Shown in pieces: positions 37,447 through 48,533 of a stretch of 64,000 nt of DNA (within the stretch, counting starts at the first letter, position 1; every line of letters begins with the position of its first letter). Position numbers and translations under genes: made by a program. This stretch comes from Stropharia rugosoannulata. Taxonomy: Eukaryota > Basidiomycota > Agaricomycetes > Agaricales > Strophariaceae. Under the pieces are notes generated by a model. The model ran no database searches, was not told the DNA's origin, and was given only the letters and a program-made list of their open reading frames with translations. The DNA lies in NCBI GenBank assembly GCA_028532985.1, contig JANCIK010000001.1:2046001-2110000 (forward strand). Direction: 5' to 3'.

Positions 37447-40239
37447 TTACAAAAACAATGCAATAATGGTGTTTCGGATATGACCATCGCGGATAGCCTA
37501 GAATGAGTGCAAAAAAGTTGGCGTTGAGAAGACTGCGGTGCAACACCAAAGGGGGTGGACATTACCTCATAGATCTTGGAAATATTCTGGCCAATAGATA
37601 CGTCGTCGTGTCCAATGCCATTGACAAAATGGCCGTGGTTCTCAGCGCCATGCATCCGGATTCCGAGGTCCCTACGAATATATTCATACATACCCTTTGT
37701 CCTCCCGAGTTGGGAGCTCGCAGGGGCAGCACCACGGGCACCAGTAAGGTATTCTTTCCTCAGTGTTTCCAGCAGGTCCGTAGCCTTTGCAGAGACCCTC
37801 GAACGGAAGGCAGCTACTTCGCTAAGAGATGGGGAAGAAGTAGCATCTTCGGGTTTGAGATTCACGAAGAAGTCAATGATCGCAGGAGAGGTCGCCGCCG
37901 CCGTGGCCTGCATTTGGTCGGCAGCATCCATGACCGTTGTCTTATCGAATGCGTTTTCCATGATGTGGAGAAGTTTAACAGTAAGGAAAGACACGTTTGA
38001 GGACGACAGGAACTGGCTGAAGGAAGCCGCTACCTCTGTCTGCAGCAAAGATTCAAGGCCACGAATAAATTCACCCCTCATGGTGCGTAAGTCCAATGCT
38101 AAAATAGAAGGTTGCATGATCAGTTCACAGTTCGTTGATGAAAGATTGAAAAAACAAAAGTACCTTGGCAGAGAAGGTAAAGGTACGATGCCATTAGCAT
38201 GGACAGGACATCCAAAGATGTGACCGTAGCTCTTGCGGATATTAAGGCAAGAGAGCTAGAAGCAAATGTTAGGAGACACAGTCAGAGGCAGCAACAAAGA
38301 TAAAACGCACTTGATAGCTTGGTTGTGCATCTCCGCTGACTGAATGTGTGTCGACACAGGGGTAGCGAGATAACCAAGCTCCGCCACGTAAGAAGCCGTG
38401 GCGATGTCTACTCCTTTACCGTGATAGTTCAGGGAAGGATCGCTGGCGGCAAGAGAAGGCGGTAAGCCATGGTTCATGGCGGGATTGAGAAGCTCGGTGC
38501 TCTGGGAGAATAACAGCTTCCCAATATGGTGCAGGGAAAGACGGGTTTTCTCCATGGCGTTCGTGACAGCCATGGCCTGGAAGTTACCGCCGTGATGGAT
38601 AATTCCAGTTTCGCTCTCGACGAGAGGATTATCAGTTGCTGAGAGCGTACGGTCAGATGGATGTAAGAATGTGAATTATTCATACGAACTCGAGTTACAC
38701 TCCTGAGTTACAGCAGCCATAGCAGAGAGAATGTCCTCGATCTGCGGGCCCAGGAACTGCGGCGAGGTCCGCAGAGGATATCGATCTTGCCTCAAGACAT
38801 AGCGATCCTCCTCAAGGGTAACCTCCGATTCGTGCAGCTGTGCCAATTTACTTCCTTGGAGTAGATGGTAAATATTTTTGGCAGCTTCAACCTATCAAAA
38901 GTATGTTCAATTCATTACATAGTTGTGGTTGAAGAGGGAACCGACCTGGCCAGGATGAGGGCGTGCGACGTCGTGGATGAAGGGTGCGTATGAGCCACTG
39001 GTGCCATTCAAAGCTTCTGTCCCCATAGCCGTGCAGACCTGCGCGAGTAAAGCGAGGTGCAGTGCATCATCAACAGCTAGCGCGGCTACAGCCGCAGAAA
39101 CAGCGGTGCCATTCAAGATTCCAAGATGCTCCTTGGACGCCAACGAGATAGGCTCGATACCATGATTGTGCAAAGCTTCGCAGGAAGGGACCTTCTGGCG
39201 AGGTCCAAAAGTTTGCGGACCATCATAGCATTGAATAGATTCGTTTCCAACTAGTGCAGTTGAGTCAGATGGTACCCGAGCGTTAAATAAAGCACGTCGT
39301 ACCTAAAGTTCCGGCTATGTATGACAATGGTGATAGATCTAAATTATTAGGTCCAAGTTAAATGATGTTCAAAATGAAATGTAATTGATACTTGCCTCCC
39401 GAGGCAGAGATGCTTCCCCGCAGTGGAATTACAGGAACGATATCAGCCGTAAGAAGTTCATTCATTTTTTCGATGAGCTCCCATCTGTAAATGAAATAAT
39501 GAATCAAGACTTCTTCCTCGCCGTCCACGCGCTTGTTACTAACCTAACACCGGAGTGACCTCTAATAAGAGAATTCATCCTGATCAAGATTGCTGCCCTG
39601 TTGTGGCACAAAGTTCATGAGTACAGGCTTTCTGAATTATGAATGTCTTAATAGTTACCTAACCCAAGCCTCGGGCATGGTGGTGGAAGTGTTAGGGTCC
39701 TGAAGGGGACGAATGCTAGGCGGTTCTGTGGAAGTGGGAAGGACACCAACATGTTGATGCTGAATGAGTGCGTGACCCAGCATTAGCGGCTCGTCAGTAC
39801 GTGTGTCGGCTTGAGGTAGGGGTTCAGCATGACCTATGATTGCGAGGAATATTAAACTTACCACTCCCACCAAATCCTGTGGACAGGCCATATACGCTGG
39901 CGCCACTAGCGACTTTATCAATGATAACCTGGCGGCTCTTCAGGACACGGTCCTTGACTATTTCTGAGTCGTCAAGTTCGACAGTCGCAGAGTACCTAGC
40001 TGCAGCAACAATTGCTGCTGTATTCAAGGTATGGCCATTGACAACAACAGGCGAAGTCCTGATATTGCCTGGTTATCAAAATAAGGTATCCAATGCTTCC
40101 CAACTTACTTGAAGCTTGCGAGTTCGTTGTGTGACTTGATGAACTTCGAGAGAAGAGTGGTTGTATCCAGTGAAGGAGAAGGGAGTGTGGCCCCGTTTAC
40201 GGGCTTGAAGTTGTCATGAGCGCCATCGTCGAATACCAT
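37447..40239 (-). CDS. PAL: Phenylalanine ammonia-lyase
   Basis: Twelve exons from 40239 down to 37447 give 722 residues, right for fungal PAL. Landmarks: [16 protein letters not shown] (N-terminal loop with catalytic Tyr), [20 protein letters not shown] with the Ala205-Ser206-Gly207 triad that cyclises to the MIO group, [21 protein letters not shown]-like [11 protein letters not shown], and TQECNSTTDNPL. PAL converts L-phenylalanine to trans-cinnamate and ammonia in the cytosol; basidiomycetes use it in phenylalanine catabolism and phenylpropanoid formation. The intron that splits Asp208, directly after the MIO triad, has a GC donor. The last exon is 51 nt. Convergent with the Mmt-like gene, 249 bp between stops. 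Confidence 0.96.
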
Positions 40240-41694
40240 TGCCACCAGAGAGGTATGCACTACAAAGGGTGCTGACCGGGTCTTTATACCTGATCGGCGG
40301 ATGAGATCCGCATCTAATCAGAAACGTAGGCGCTAAAGTAATGTCCATGACATCAATCCGGCACGAATATGTATGCATAGATATTGGGGCGCTCCAGAAC
40401 AACCTTTATCAAGATTAGACATAACAAGGTAATATGGTACGGCGTCTAACGTTGCCCAATGCCTATGCAAAGAAAAAGGTGAACAATGACCACAATTTTG
40501 AAGTTGGGGTATAGACGTACTCCCGATTTGATTAGACCGCTGCCGATGAATTGTCAAAGAGGTTCTACAACGTGTTCACATAGAACAACGGAATTGTTGA
40601 GATTGTGATAAGGCATTGATAGGCTTGAGTGAGGCTAGAATTAATTTTGCAAATGAAGATGTGCAGGCAAGTTTTCTGCCCATGTGTATGGTGGTACATT
40701 AATCTCGCAGTTATTTGGTAAACCAAGAATGATACGCCAGACGCTGCCAGACGCTAGTATGAACGCCTTTGGCAACCCGAGTGCTATTGGCCTATGATCC
40801 TCCCGAACAAATATAGTGAAGTAAAATTTGATGCGTCCGCCTAATATCTCAAAGTAACCACGTTAGATCATCATCGTCGGTAACGCACTTCCCATAAACG
40901 GTTGAGCACGACGGAGGCTGATGGATAACCATGGGTTTCTAGCTGCTTTCTAGCTGTTTCTAGCGATTTAAACAAGAGGGATTATGTCAATGCAGATTTG
41001 AAGAGACCGCTAGAGACCGGTATGTCCCCGAACCCCACGACACTTTTTGGGACTGAGCCTGACCGAGCACATGTCTTGCTGAGGGAATTCCAAATTGAAC
41101 AGCCCCACCGAGATCTAAGGATGAAGATGTCGATGGAATGCATACACTCACGAGAAGACGGATCTTAGACCCAGGGTAATACGGTATCCCAATCGAAATT
41201 TTGGGGTTCAAATATTTCTGCAGGGAAGTACGGTGGATGCCCAGGTCGATGATAGGACTACTCGGAAGTATGATAATTGGCGATTGCCCGAGGGGGCGAT
41301 TAGACAAACCCAAAGCAATAGTGAACAGAAAAGGAACCGAGCATGTGCGCCGCTGTCTGGAGTGTCTTAGTGGTTACACAAGATCCGCGAGATAAGCTCC
41401 AGTAATGACCAGCCGCAGGGAGCCATTGAGTCGTGGTGGAACCATAGGGATTGATTTTTTCTGAGGCGGGACCATGCATTTTGAGAAATGGACAACACTA
41501 GAATACCATTTGCTCGCCGTCCGTCAGTTGATATTGATGTTGTCCAGAAGAAATGAAAAGTCTCCTGCCATCACTGCGGCGGCGGCGCGTGAACGACGGC
41601 CGGGCCGCAAGTCGTCAGTCCATCCACCTCGTCGTGTGTTTGCTCGCCGCCACCATCCACCATCCCGTTTTTAAGATTCCCTTGAACATTTGAC
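40240..41694. other. Divergent intergenic region, 1.45 kb, between PAL and SSL1
   Basis: It should carry both promoters. A repeated word (GACGCTGCCAGACGC) occurs near 40739-40753. A 108-residue minus-strand frame at 40987-41313 has no family resemblance and no splice partners. No gene was recognised. Confidence 0.5.
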
Positions 41695-43380
41695 ATGGCA
41701 CCTGGTAAAGCGAATAATCGCATGCAAGTGGACTCGGATGACTCCGACATTTCCATTGACCTTGAGCACACAAACACCAAGGGGAAAGGGAAAGCTAAGC
41801 CAAAGGCTGGCGACAAGCGCAAACAGGACAAAGGGAAAGGGAAAGCAAAGGATACAGTGCGTTTGTACCGATAACCCTCCTGAGATACACTTGTGCACAT
41901 ACCTGTCCAGCAAGCCTACACATGGGAGGCATCGTTCACGCGTTCTTGGGAGACTGTGCAGGAAGACGAAGCAGGCAGTTTGCAGACGTCGGTGGAAGAC
42001 CTTTTGGCGCGCGGACGTCGACGCAGGTATGGACGTTTGGATACATATACTCTGCACCCACCTCATAATACTCGCTTTCAGACTGTTGGCACCCGCTTCG
42101 GCAATTCGACGCACTATAATTCGTCATCTTGTTCTTGTCCTTGACTTGTCTGCCTCCATGTTGGATCGAGACATGAGGCCAACGCGATTCGACTTGTCGC
42201 TACAATACGCGCGCGAGTTCGTGACCGAATGGTTCGACCAGAATCCACTTGGACAAATTGGTGTTGTCGGAATGCGTGCAGGACTAGGGGAACGTATTTG
42301 TGAAATGTCAGGTCGGTCAGCCGTAAGATGCTGCTCATTCTATAAAATTAAACATCTTTTCAGGTAACCCTCAAGACGTTTTAAAATCAATTGCCGATAG
42401 ACATAAGTTGGAACCAGTGGGAGAGCCTAGTTTGCAAAATGCCATAGAAATGGCTCGTGGAACGATGAGGTACGTCTTTTGAAAGCCTCCTTCAATGTTA
42501 AGTCTCCAGTTATCATTCGTAGCCATCTTCCGACGCAATCATCTCGCGAGCTACTAATCATATTTGGGTCGTTAACTACATGCGACCCAGGAAATATACA
42601 CGATGCTATTGACGCATGTGTCAAAAGTCGAATTCGAATATCGGTGGTTGCACTTGCAGCTGAAATGAAGATATGCCGAGACATGTGTGAAAAAACTGGC
42701 GGTACGCGACCAACATGCCTTGGTGCACACTCCTTCTGACATGTTCTGAGCTCACAGGCCAATTTGGCGTGGCGATGAATGAGGGCCACTACAAAGACTT
42801 GCTATTCGAGCTTGTGCCGCCACCTGCTCAGCGAGCACTTACTCGCCCATCAGCGTCAGCCAATGGCACCGCTAGCAACACAGTAGCAAACCCTGCCGCA
42901 GATCTCATGATGATGGGGTTCCCGACGCGGCTGCCGGACGCGTCGCCTGCAAGCTTGTGCGTGTGTCACGCAGAAATGCGGAGCCAGGGCTTCCTCTGTC
43001 CACGGTGCATGAGCAAGGTCTGCGATGTACCGACTGACTGCGACGTATGTGGCCTTATGATTGTGAGCGCACCGCATCTCGCGCGTAGTTATCACCACCT
43101 ATTCCCCGTTAAGCCATATGATGCAGTGTAAGTTGCCCATTGAACAATCTTTCCGGTCTAATGTGTTCATAATTATCGCTTTAGGCAAGAGATAGACGAG
43201 CAACTTCCTACGACATGTCATGCCTGCGCACGAGAGTTTCCGGATAAGCCAGTGCAAGCAAAAGAAGGTCTGAGTGCTGTTGGACGCTACCGGTGTTCAG
43301 AATGCCACAATGACTTCTGTTCCGAGTGCGATGTATTCGTGCATGATGTAGTACACTGCTGTCCAGGATGTGGAAAGTAG
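41695..43380 (+). CDS. SSL1: TFIIH core subunit Ssl1 (p44)
   Basis: Seven exons (41695-41856, 41911-42026, 42082-42311, 42364-42469, 42523-42701, 42758-43127, 43185-43380) give 452 residues. After a Lys-rich acidic start comes AYTWEASFTRSWETVQEDE, the Ssl1 N-terminal block. A von Willebrand A domain follows with RHLVLVLDLSASMLDRDMRP and ELLIIFGSLTTCDPGNI. The C-terminus has a zinc-binding cluster (CVCHAEMRSQGFLCPRC, CDVCGLMI) and a C4C4 RING-like end (CHACAREF, YRCSECHNDFCSECDVFVH, CCPGCGK). Ssl1 stimulates the Rad3/XPD helicase in transcription initiation and nucleotide excision repair. Confidence 0.95.
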
Positions 43381-43687
43381 TTCCAAAGTTGGGAGAGAAT
43401 TTTTTTTAGTGTGCCAGTCTGATAAAATGCTACTATAGTTTTCATTACCCAGCATTACCACATCAATCATACTGCTACGAGCTTCGTTAATTCTACTGTG
43501 AAACAATGGCTTGCGGTATTAGTATGTGTATAGAGATACATAACCAGGCAGAAGTGGGGTAAAACGAAGCGATAAATACCATGAACCATGAATGCGAACC
43601 AGATGTGATGATGGTAAATGTTCGTGAATACTTATATTATATCCAAGTCGTGATCGTGAAGGAGAAGGTCCCCATGTCATCAACAAG
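43381..43687. terminator. Convergent 3' regions of SSL1 and the NIPA-type gene
   Basis: 307 bp between two facing stop codons; AT rich, suited to two polyadenylation sites. No coding signal. Confidence 0.4.
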
Positions 43688-45681
43688 CTACCGCTTCGGC
43701 AGGGTCGAGTAATCATCTAGCTCATGTGAGTCGTCCACATCTCTGAAAGGGTCCATTGACCGCCGCCGCCGCCGTTCCTCCTCACTGCCTACATTACTCT
43801 TGCGTTTTACCCATCCATCCTCTTCGTCCTCTTCATCATCTTCCTCATCTACCCGTGAAACAAGGCCGGTATGCTCCCCTACTAGGCCATTGTGGCTAGT
43901 AGCCGTAGTTTGTCCATGACCATTCGCTACCATCGGTCTGTTGTGAATAGGATGCTGGTGGTGATCTATATCGTCGTCTAGGCCTTCGTCATCGTCATCC
44001 TCCTCATCGCTTGCCCCGCCAACAGCCCATAAGACCTCTCCCTCTGGCCCATGTCCCTCTTCGACGTCGCCTTCAGTATCGCCTTCTCCATCGCCCATAA
44101 CTGGCCCAGGTTTGCCTCCCTTGCGCTGCCTGCGCCGACGCGGACCAGTACTCTTGATTTTACCTGTCACGGGCTCTGGCTTTTTGTGCGTCAGAAGAAC
44201 AACACCTCCGATGAGTACCATGATCGACACAAAAATGAGGAATAGGGTCCAGCCCTTGTACGCGTTAACTTCATCGTTGAATATTAGAGAGTCGAGCCAT
44301 CTGCGTCATTAATAATTAGATGCTTGAAGGTTAATTGACGCTATTCTTAGACTCACCCCGTGGCTGTGTAGACTCCATAGAAGACAGGCACGACCAAGGT
44401 AGAATCGTATATTTTGAGACCGCGGTTCAGGCATATAATTTGCAATACGGCCGTAATGACAAGGAAAATTATGGTGAATATAGGTGCGGCGTGGCCAAAC
44501 TGGTTCCCCGGATTTTGATGAGATAGAGATCCCGAGAGCAACTTGACACTGAATTTCAGTTAGCGAGATTTTAGTCAGAAGTCGGTGGTAACCGCTTACG
44601 TTGCTTTGGCGAAGACGAGACATCCTCCAGCAAGCCCGCCACCGCAGCAAGCCCAACCGATGCCTAGCGTCCACGCAATCTGTTTATCGTCCTTGGGAGC
44701 AACCCAAACTTCAAGCTGGTCAGTCACGAATGTGATCATGGCGTCCCATGCAGCTTTGATAGCGGAGAATATGCCTGATATTACTCTGAACCACGACCTC
44801 CGACGCTTTAATGACCCGCCGGCTGTGCTGGGAGTAGGGAGACCGACGCCGGGACGTGCCTGGGGGCGAGCTGCGGAAAAAGGCACGGCCGCCAGCTCTC
44901 CGCGTTGTGCAAGTACCCAGTCGAGACGATAAGTGAAGATGAGAAGAAGGAGAAGAGCAAAAGTCATGGTGAAGAAGTACCCGAGCCAGCCGCTTCGCCT
45001 CCACAGGTACGTGATATGAGCTACGTCAGTCTCAGACGTTAGGCCGCTGTTGATAGAACCAAAGGCGACGATTCCAATAACCCCTAAGACAACAACGACA
45101 GTACCCTATAATCTCGACGAGTAAGGTACAGTAATTTGGAGTGGAATGTGGCACGCACGTATATGTCATTTTTAGTGACTGGTGTTCCGACCAGAAAGCG
45201 GGCAAAGAGGAAGTTGAAGACAAGGGAGCTTGAGCCAAGAGGAGCAACATATTCTGCAATATTTCCATAAGAATAGACCGTGAAGTTGTTCTATAGGCGA
45301 CGGACCTGCACGCATGTATTCGAGCGCGAGAGTGCTTCCAATTAATTGGGATAATCTGGAACAAGGTAAATGAAGAACATGATGGACGCGGTGACATATA
45401 CATATAAAGTAGCATCCCGAGGAGCCACAGAGGGCGCATCCAGTCTTTCCTTCTCGAAGCCTTGGGGATTGCACTTGTCCTGACCTAGAGGGGCGGCAAA
45501 CATGAATGACAAGAATGACATGTTGCATAAGGATGTCACAGACATGGTCTAGTTTTGTGAGGTTTAAGCCAGCAGCGTTGAGGATAGAGGCAAGAAGAAT
45601 AATTGAGAGACCGATGATGAAAGCGACGACAGGATTTGTGTGGTGCCGTGGAGGAGTCGGGTCTGGGGCGGTGGACGCCAT
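43688..45681 (-). CDS. NIPA-type magnesium transporter family protein (DUF803)
   Basis: Seven exons (45544-45681, 45402-45484, 45306-45355, 45159-45253, 44600-45105, 44357-44548, 43688-44300) give 558 residues with about nine membrane helices. Family landmarks: FIIGLSIILLASILNAAGLN at the start, ASRRKDWMRPLWLLGMLLY, EYVAPLGSSSLVFNFLFARF, DIYGTVVVVLGVIGIVAFGS, LNRGLKIYDSTLVVPVFYG, and a last helix VSIMVLIGGVVLL. The PLGSSSLVFN and VVPVFY blocks are the NIPA signature; animal members move Mg2+. The loop between helices is extended, and the C-terminal ~170 residues are cytosolic, basic then strongly acidic (DEEDDDDEGLDDD), disordered. Only 154 bp separate its start from the divergent RCR-like gene. 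Confidence 0.88.
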
Positions 45682-45835
45682 GAAGAGAGCCAAGGAGCAC
45701 CGGGCAACGACCAAAGCCTGCCATCAATTACGTCAGCCGGTGCCAGGCCGAAAGCATCGCCAAGAGACAAGCGCTGGCGCCTGCCAATTGAATAAAAGGA
45801 GGAGCACAGCACTTGTTCTTCTCACTCGCATTATC

Positions 45836-46256
45836 ATGTCCTCAATCCGCGTCGCTGGCCGTGCAGTCGAGGATCTCGCTGGTCGAGATATCTGCAAGTA
45901 TGGGCGCCATGTTTTTAATTTGGATTACGTATTCACTCCATCCCAGTGGTGACTGTCATGCTATCAACAAAGCTCGAATCATCTACAGTATTGTGATCAC
46001 TATAGGTGACTTGAGTCCTCATACGCTTTTATGGTGCTCATTCTGTTTAGTTTTTGTCATTGGCCTTGGTGTATCTGCCTGGCTAATCATCCGTCAAAGG
46101 CGCAGATGGCGCAGAAAGCAAGAGCTGGGACAAGTGTTCGTTCCTCCACAAGCAGGACCATCAGACCCTCCCTACGACCCATCCGTCGGCAGACCCGTGC
46201 AGCATGTAGGGCCAGGGATACCGCCGCCTGCCCCGCCTGCGTACAGTGCTGTATGA
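45836..46256 (+). CDS. Small single-pass membrane protein with PPxY tail, RCR-like
   Basis: Exons 45836-45897, 45947-46005 and 46051-46256 give 108 residues. After ~30 residues comes one hydrophobic helix (IIYSIVITIVFVIGLGVSAW), then RQRRRWRRKQELG on the cytosolic side and a Pro-rich tail ending PPAPPAYSAV. This layout (one helix, Arg cluster, PPxY) is that of the yeast Rcr1/Rcr2 family, which binds the Rsp5 ubiquitin ligase and steers plasma-membrane cargo. Similarity is in architecture more than in exact sequence, so family membership is tentative. An alternative unspliced frame from 45813 reaches the same tail but replaces the first helix half; the spliced version has better signals. Confidence 0.7.
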
Positions 46257-46481
46257 ATAGTCTCCAATAATCGACGCAGATGATGTACCCGCTTTACATA
46301 TCAGTTGTATTGAACAATTCTCCCAGAGTTCAGTTAGCATACCCTGAGTGAACCCTATCCACTGAGAGCATGATCAAAGCAAATGGTGGCTGTGTAGCGT
46401 TTCATAGTTGCCTGATATGGCAGTGCTCAATAGACTGACGTCAGCGTAAAACGAGTCTTCTTTCCTTACTCACCAGATTGC

Positions 46482-48236
46482 ATGTCGGTTCCTCCTCATC
46501 TCCTCGTTCCCACTCACAACCATTCAACTGCACTTCATGCGCCAGTACCTGCCGTACAACTCCCTTTTGAATTGGCTGAAGCTCTCAACCATGCCTACTT
46601 CCTCCATCTGCTCGTAACACAGCCGGAGAAGGTCATTCCTCCTGGAAAATCGTTGCTGTCCATGATGACCCACGCCAACTATGTAGCATCTGAAGACGAC
46701 AAGCATGATGAAAATGGTCAAGGGAAAGATAAACGCCAAGTAATTGAGCAGAAAGTGAAGGAAGTCGCACATAGGGCATTCTGGGATGAAGTGCGTCTCT
46801 TGCTGTTATATTGGCCAAGCGACTAAATCATCTGTAAATACTCCTAGGCCCTACAATCCTTATCTTCTTCGCTTCCCTCTGTACAACTTCCTCGATTGAG
46901 ACAACTTTATCTCGATCTCTATGAAGCGTTGGCACCACTTCTGCCGCCTGGTCATCCTGTCTTACTCTCGTTGGCCGCACCCCCTCCCCCGACAACCTCC
47001 CCCCTACAATCCACAATCATCCTCCTGACGGAAATTACAAGTGCAATACGACAGCGCTGCGCACCTGTCCGCGATGCCGCCATGGACGCTCTGGTTTTAA
47101 CGCTTCAAAACGTTCCCCCCACTTCGCCCGAGACGCAAAGAGAACTTGCACAATTTGTTCTCGACTCTATCAGGACAATATTGGATCTCGCGGAGATGAT
47201 GCGCGAAGATCTGAACACCTTTGTCCTGGGCTCTATGACCGAGTCGCAGCTGAAAGGCCTTCTGATAAGGGACGTCAAGAAGCGCGAGAGGGATTTGGTG
47301 GTAAAACTCTGGGATGGACAAGAAAACGTCAGGGGAGCGTGGAAAGGGTGGGTGTCTCAAGTGAAAGGTGAAGAGGACTCGGATGAATCTAAATGGCTGA
47401 AGAGGCTCTTGATGGCTCTTGAATGCGATAAACCTCTGTACTCTCGAATCCCCGTAGCATCGGCGCCTCGAACTGAAAATTCTGCTCAATTTCATTCAGA
47501 GGTTGATAGTTCTTTGTCCGGCCCCATTAGCCAAGAAGATTCCGGTCCACCTCTTGAACAACTACCGCCGCAACTCCTCTTCTTTTCACCGACACTGTTA
47601 TACTTACAGAATTACATTCAAGCCATCGTAATAACTGCGGCTTTACGTGTATTGACGCACCTTCCTGCATCATCTAGTGCTTCTTTGGATTTCGTACAGA
47701 GAGTGTGGACTCTTCTCGGGTTAGAAATCGACGACGCCCTTCCTAAGGCTACGAATATACAAGAAGAGCCTCCGACAAAACTAGAGAATCTCGCAGATGA
47801 GGTTGTGCGCGTACGCCAACTTGCTGCTGGTTCGAACACCAATTTGGATGAGAGTCAGATACGCGCAACGGTGGACCGCACATTGCGCGCGACCGATCCT
47901 GTCTTCCTTCTCCTGCGTCGACGACTTATGAAATTGATAGAGGAGAGAGTGCAAGCTGTGCTGCAAGGAGGTGACGATTCAATTTCGACATCTAAAGCAA
48001 ATATACCTATGAAGATGCAGAGCGGGAAAGGTCCTGTGGAAGAGCGCTCCGGGAAGCGGCTGAGGTTAATGCTTCCAGAAGATACGGAGCTACCTGCAAG
48101 AGGAGATGGAATTAAAGACCTCAAACCTATCCCTGGGTTCGAAGGTCCAGCTATGCAACGAGTGATCGGTGAAGCTATTGACAAGATTATACACGTAGTA
48201 ATATGGACCGCTAGTGTTTGGGGAGATCTCGTGTAG
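46482..48236 (+). CDS. Tcp11/Sok1-domain protein
   Basis: Exons 46482-46790 and 46848-48236 give 565 residues. Recognisable blocks: VKEVAHRAFWDE at the exon junction, PRLRQLYLDLYEALAPLLPP, IRQRCAPVRDAAMDAL, and AQFVLDSIRTILDLAEMMRED, the typical Tcp11 stretch. Yeast Sok1 is a high-copy suppressor of protein kinase A loss and acts in growth signalling; mammalian TCP11 acts in sperm cAMP signalling. The second half is helical and less conserved, with a hydrophobic segment QNYIQAIVITAALRVLTHLP. Cytosolic or nuclear placement cannot be decided. Confidence 0.85.
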
Positions 48237-48533
48237 TCATGCAAACAATACTTATGTTTAAATACTGTAGTGCTAACTTTGTACAATACCGATCTAAAGA
48301 CCTTAATGTATAGACATGATAGACAGCAAAGGCGTGAATAAAGATGACGAAGATGAGGCAGCAAGCGGTCCGCGTTAACCGTGCGACTTGGCACGCCATT
48401 ATGTGGGTGCGCGCCATTATCTCATGCATCATGAACCACGCGTCTGTGGTTGAAGTCCTTGCTTCCACATGGCTGCTACTTAAATTAATACTTATAAACT
48501 CTACATATCTCATGCTGTTTTGCCGGACACACT

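Noticed and set aside
33485..40239. Iron-ADH and PAL as an aromatic-degradation gene cluster
   Set aside because: The genes between are a mitochondrial metal transporter and nothing else of that pathway; two enzymes are not enough to call a cluster.
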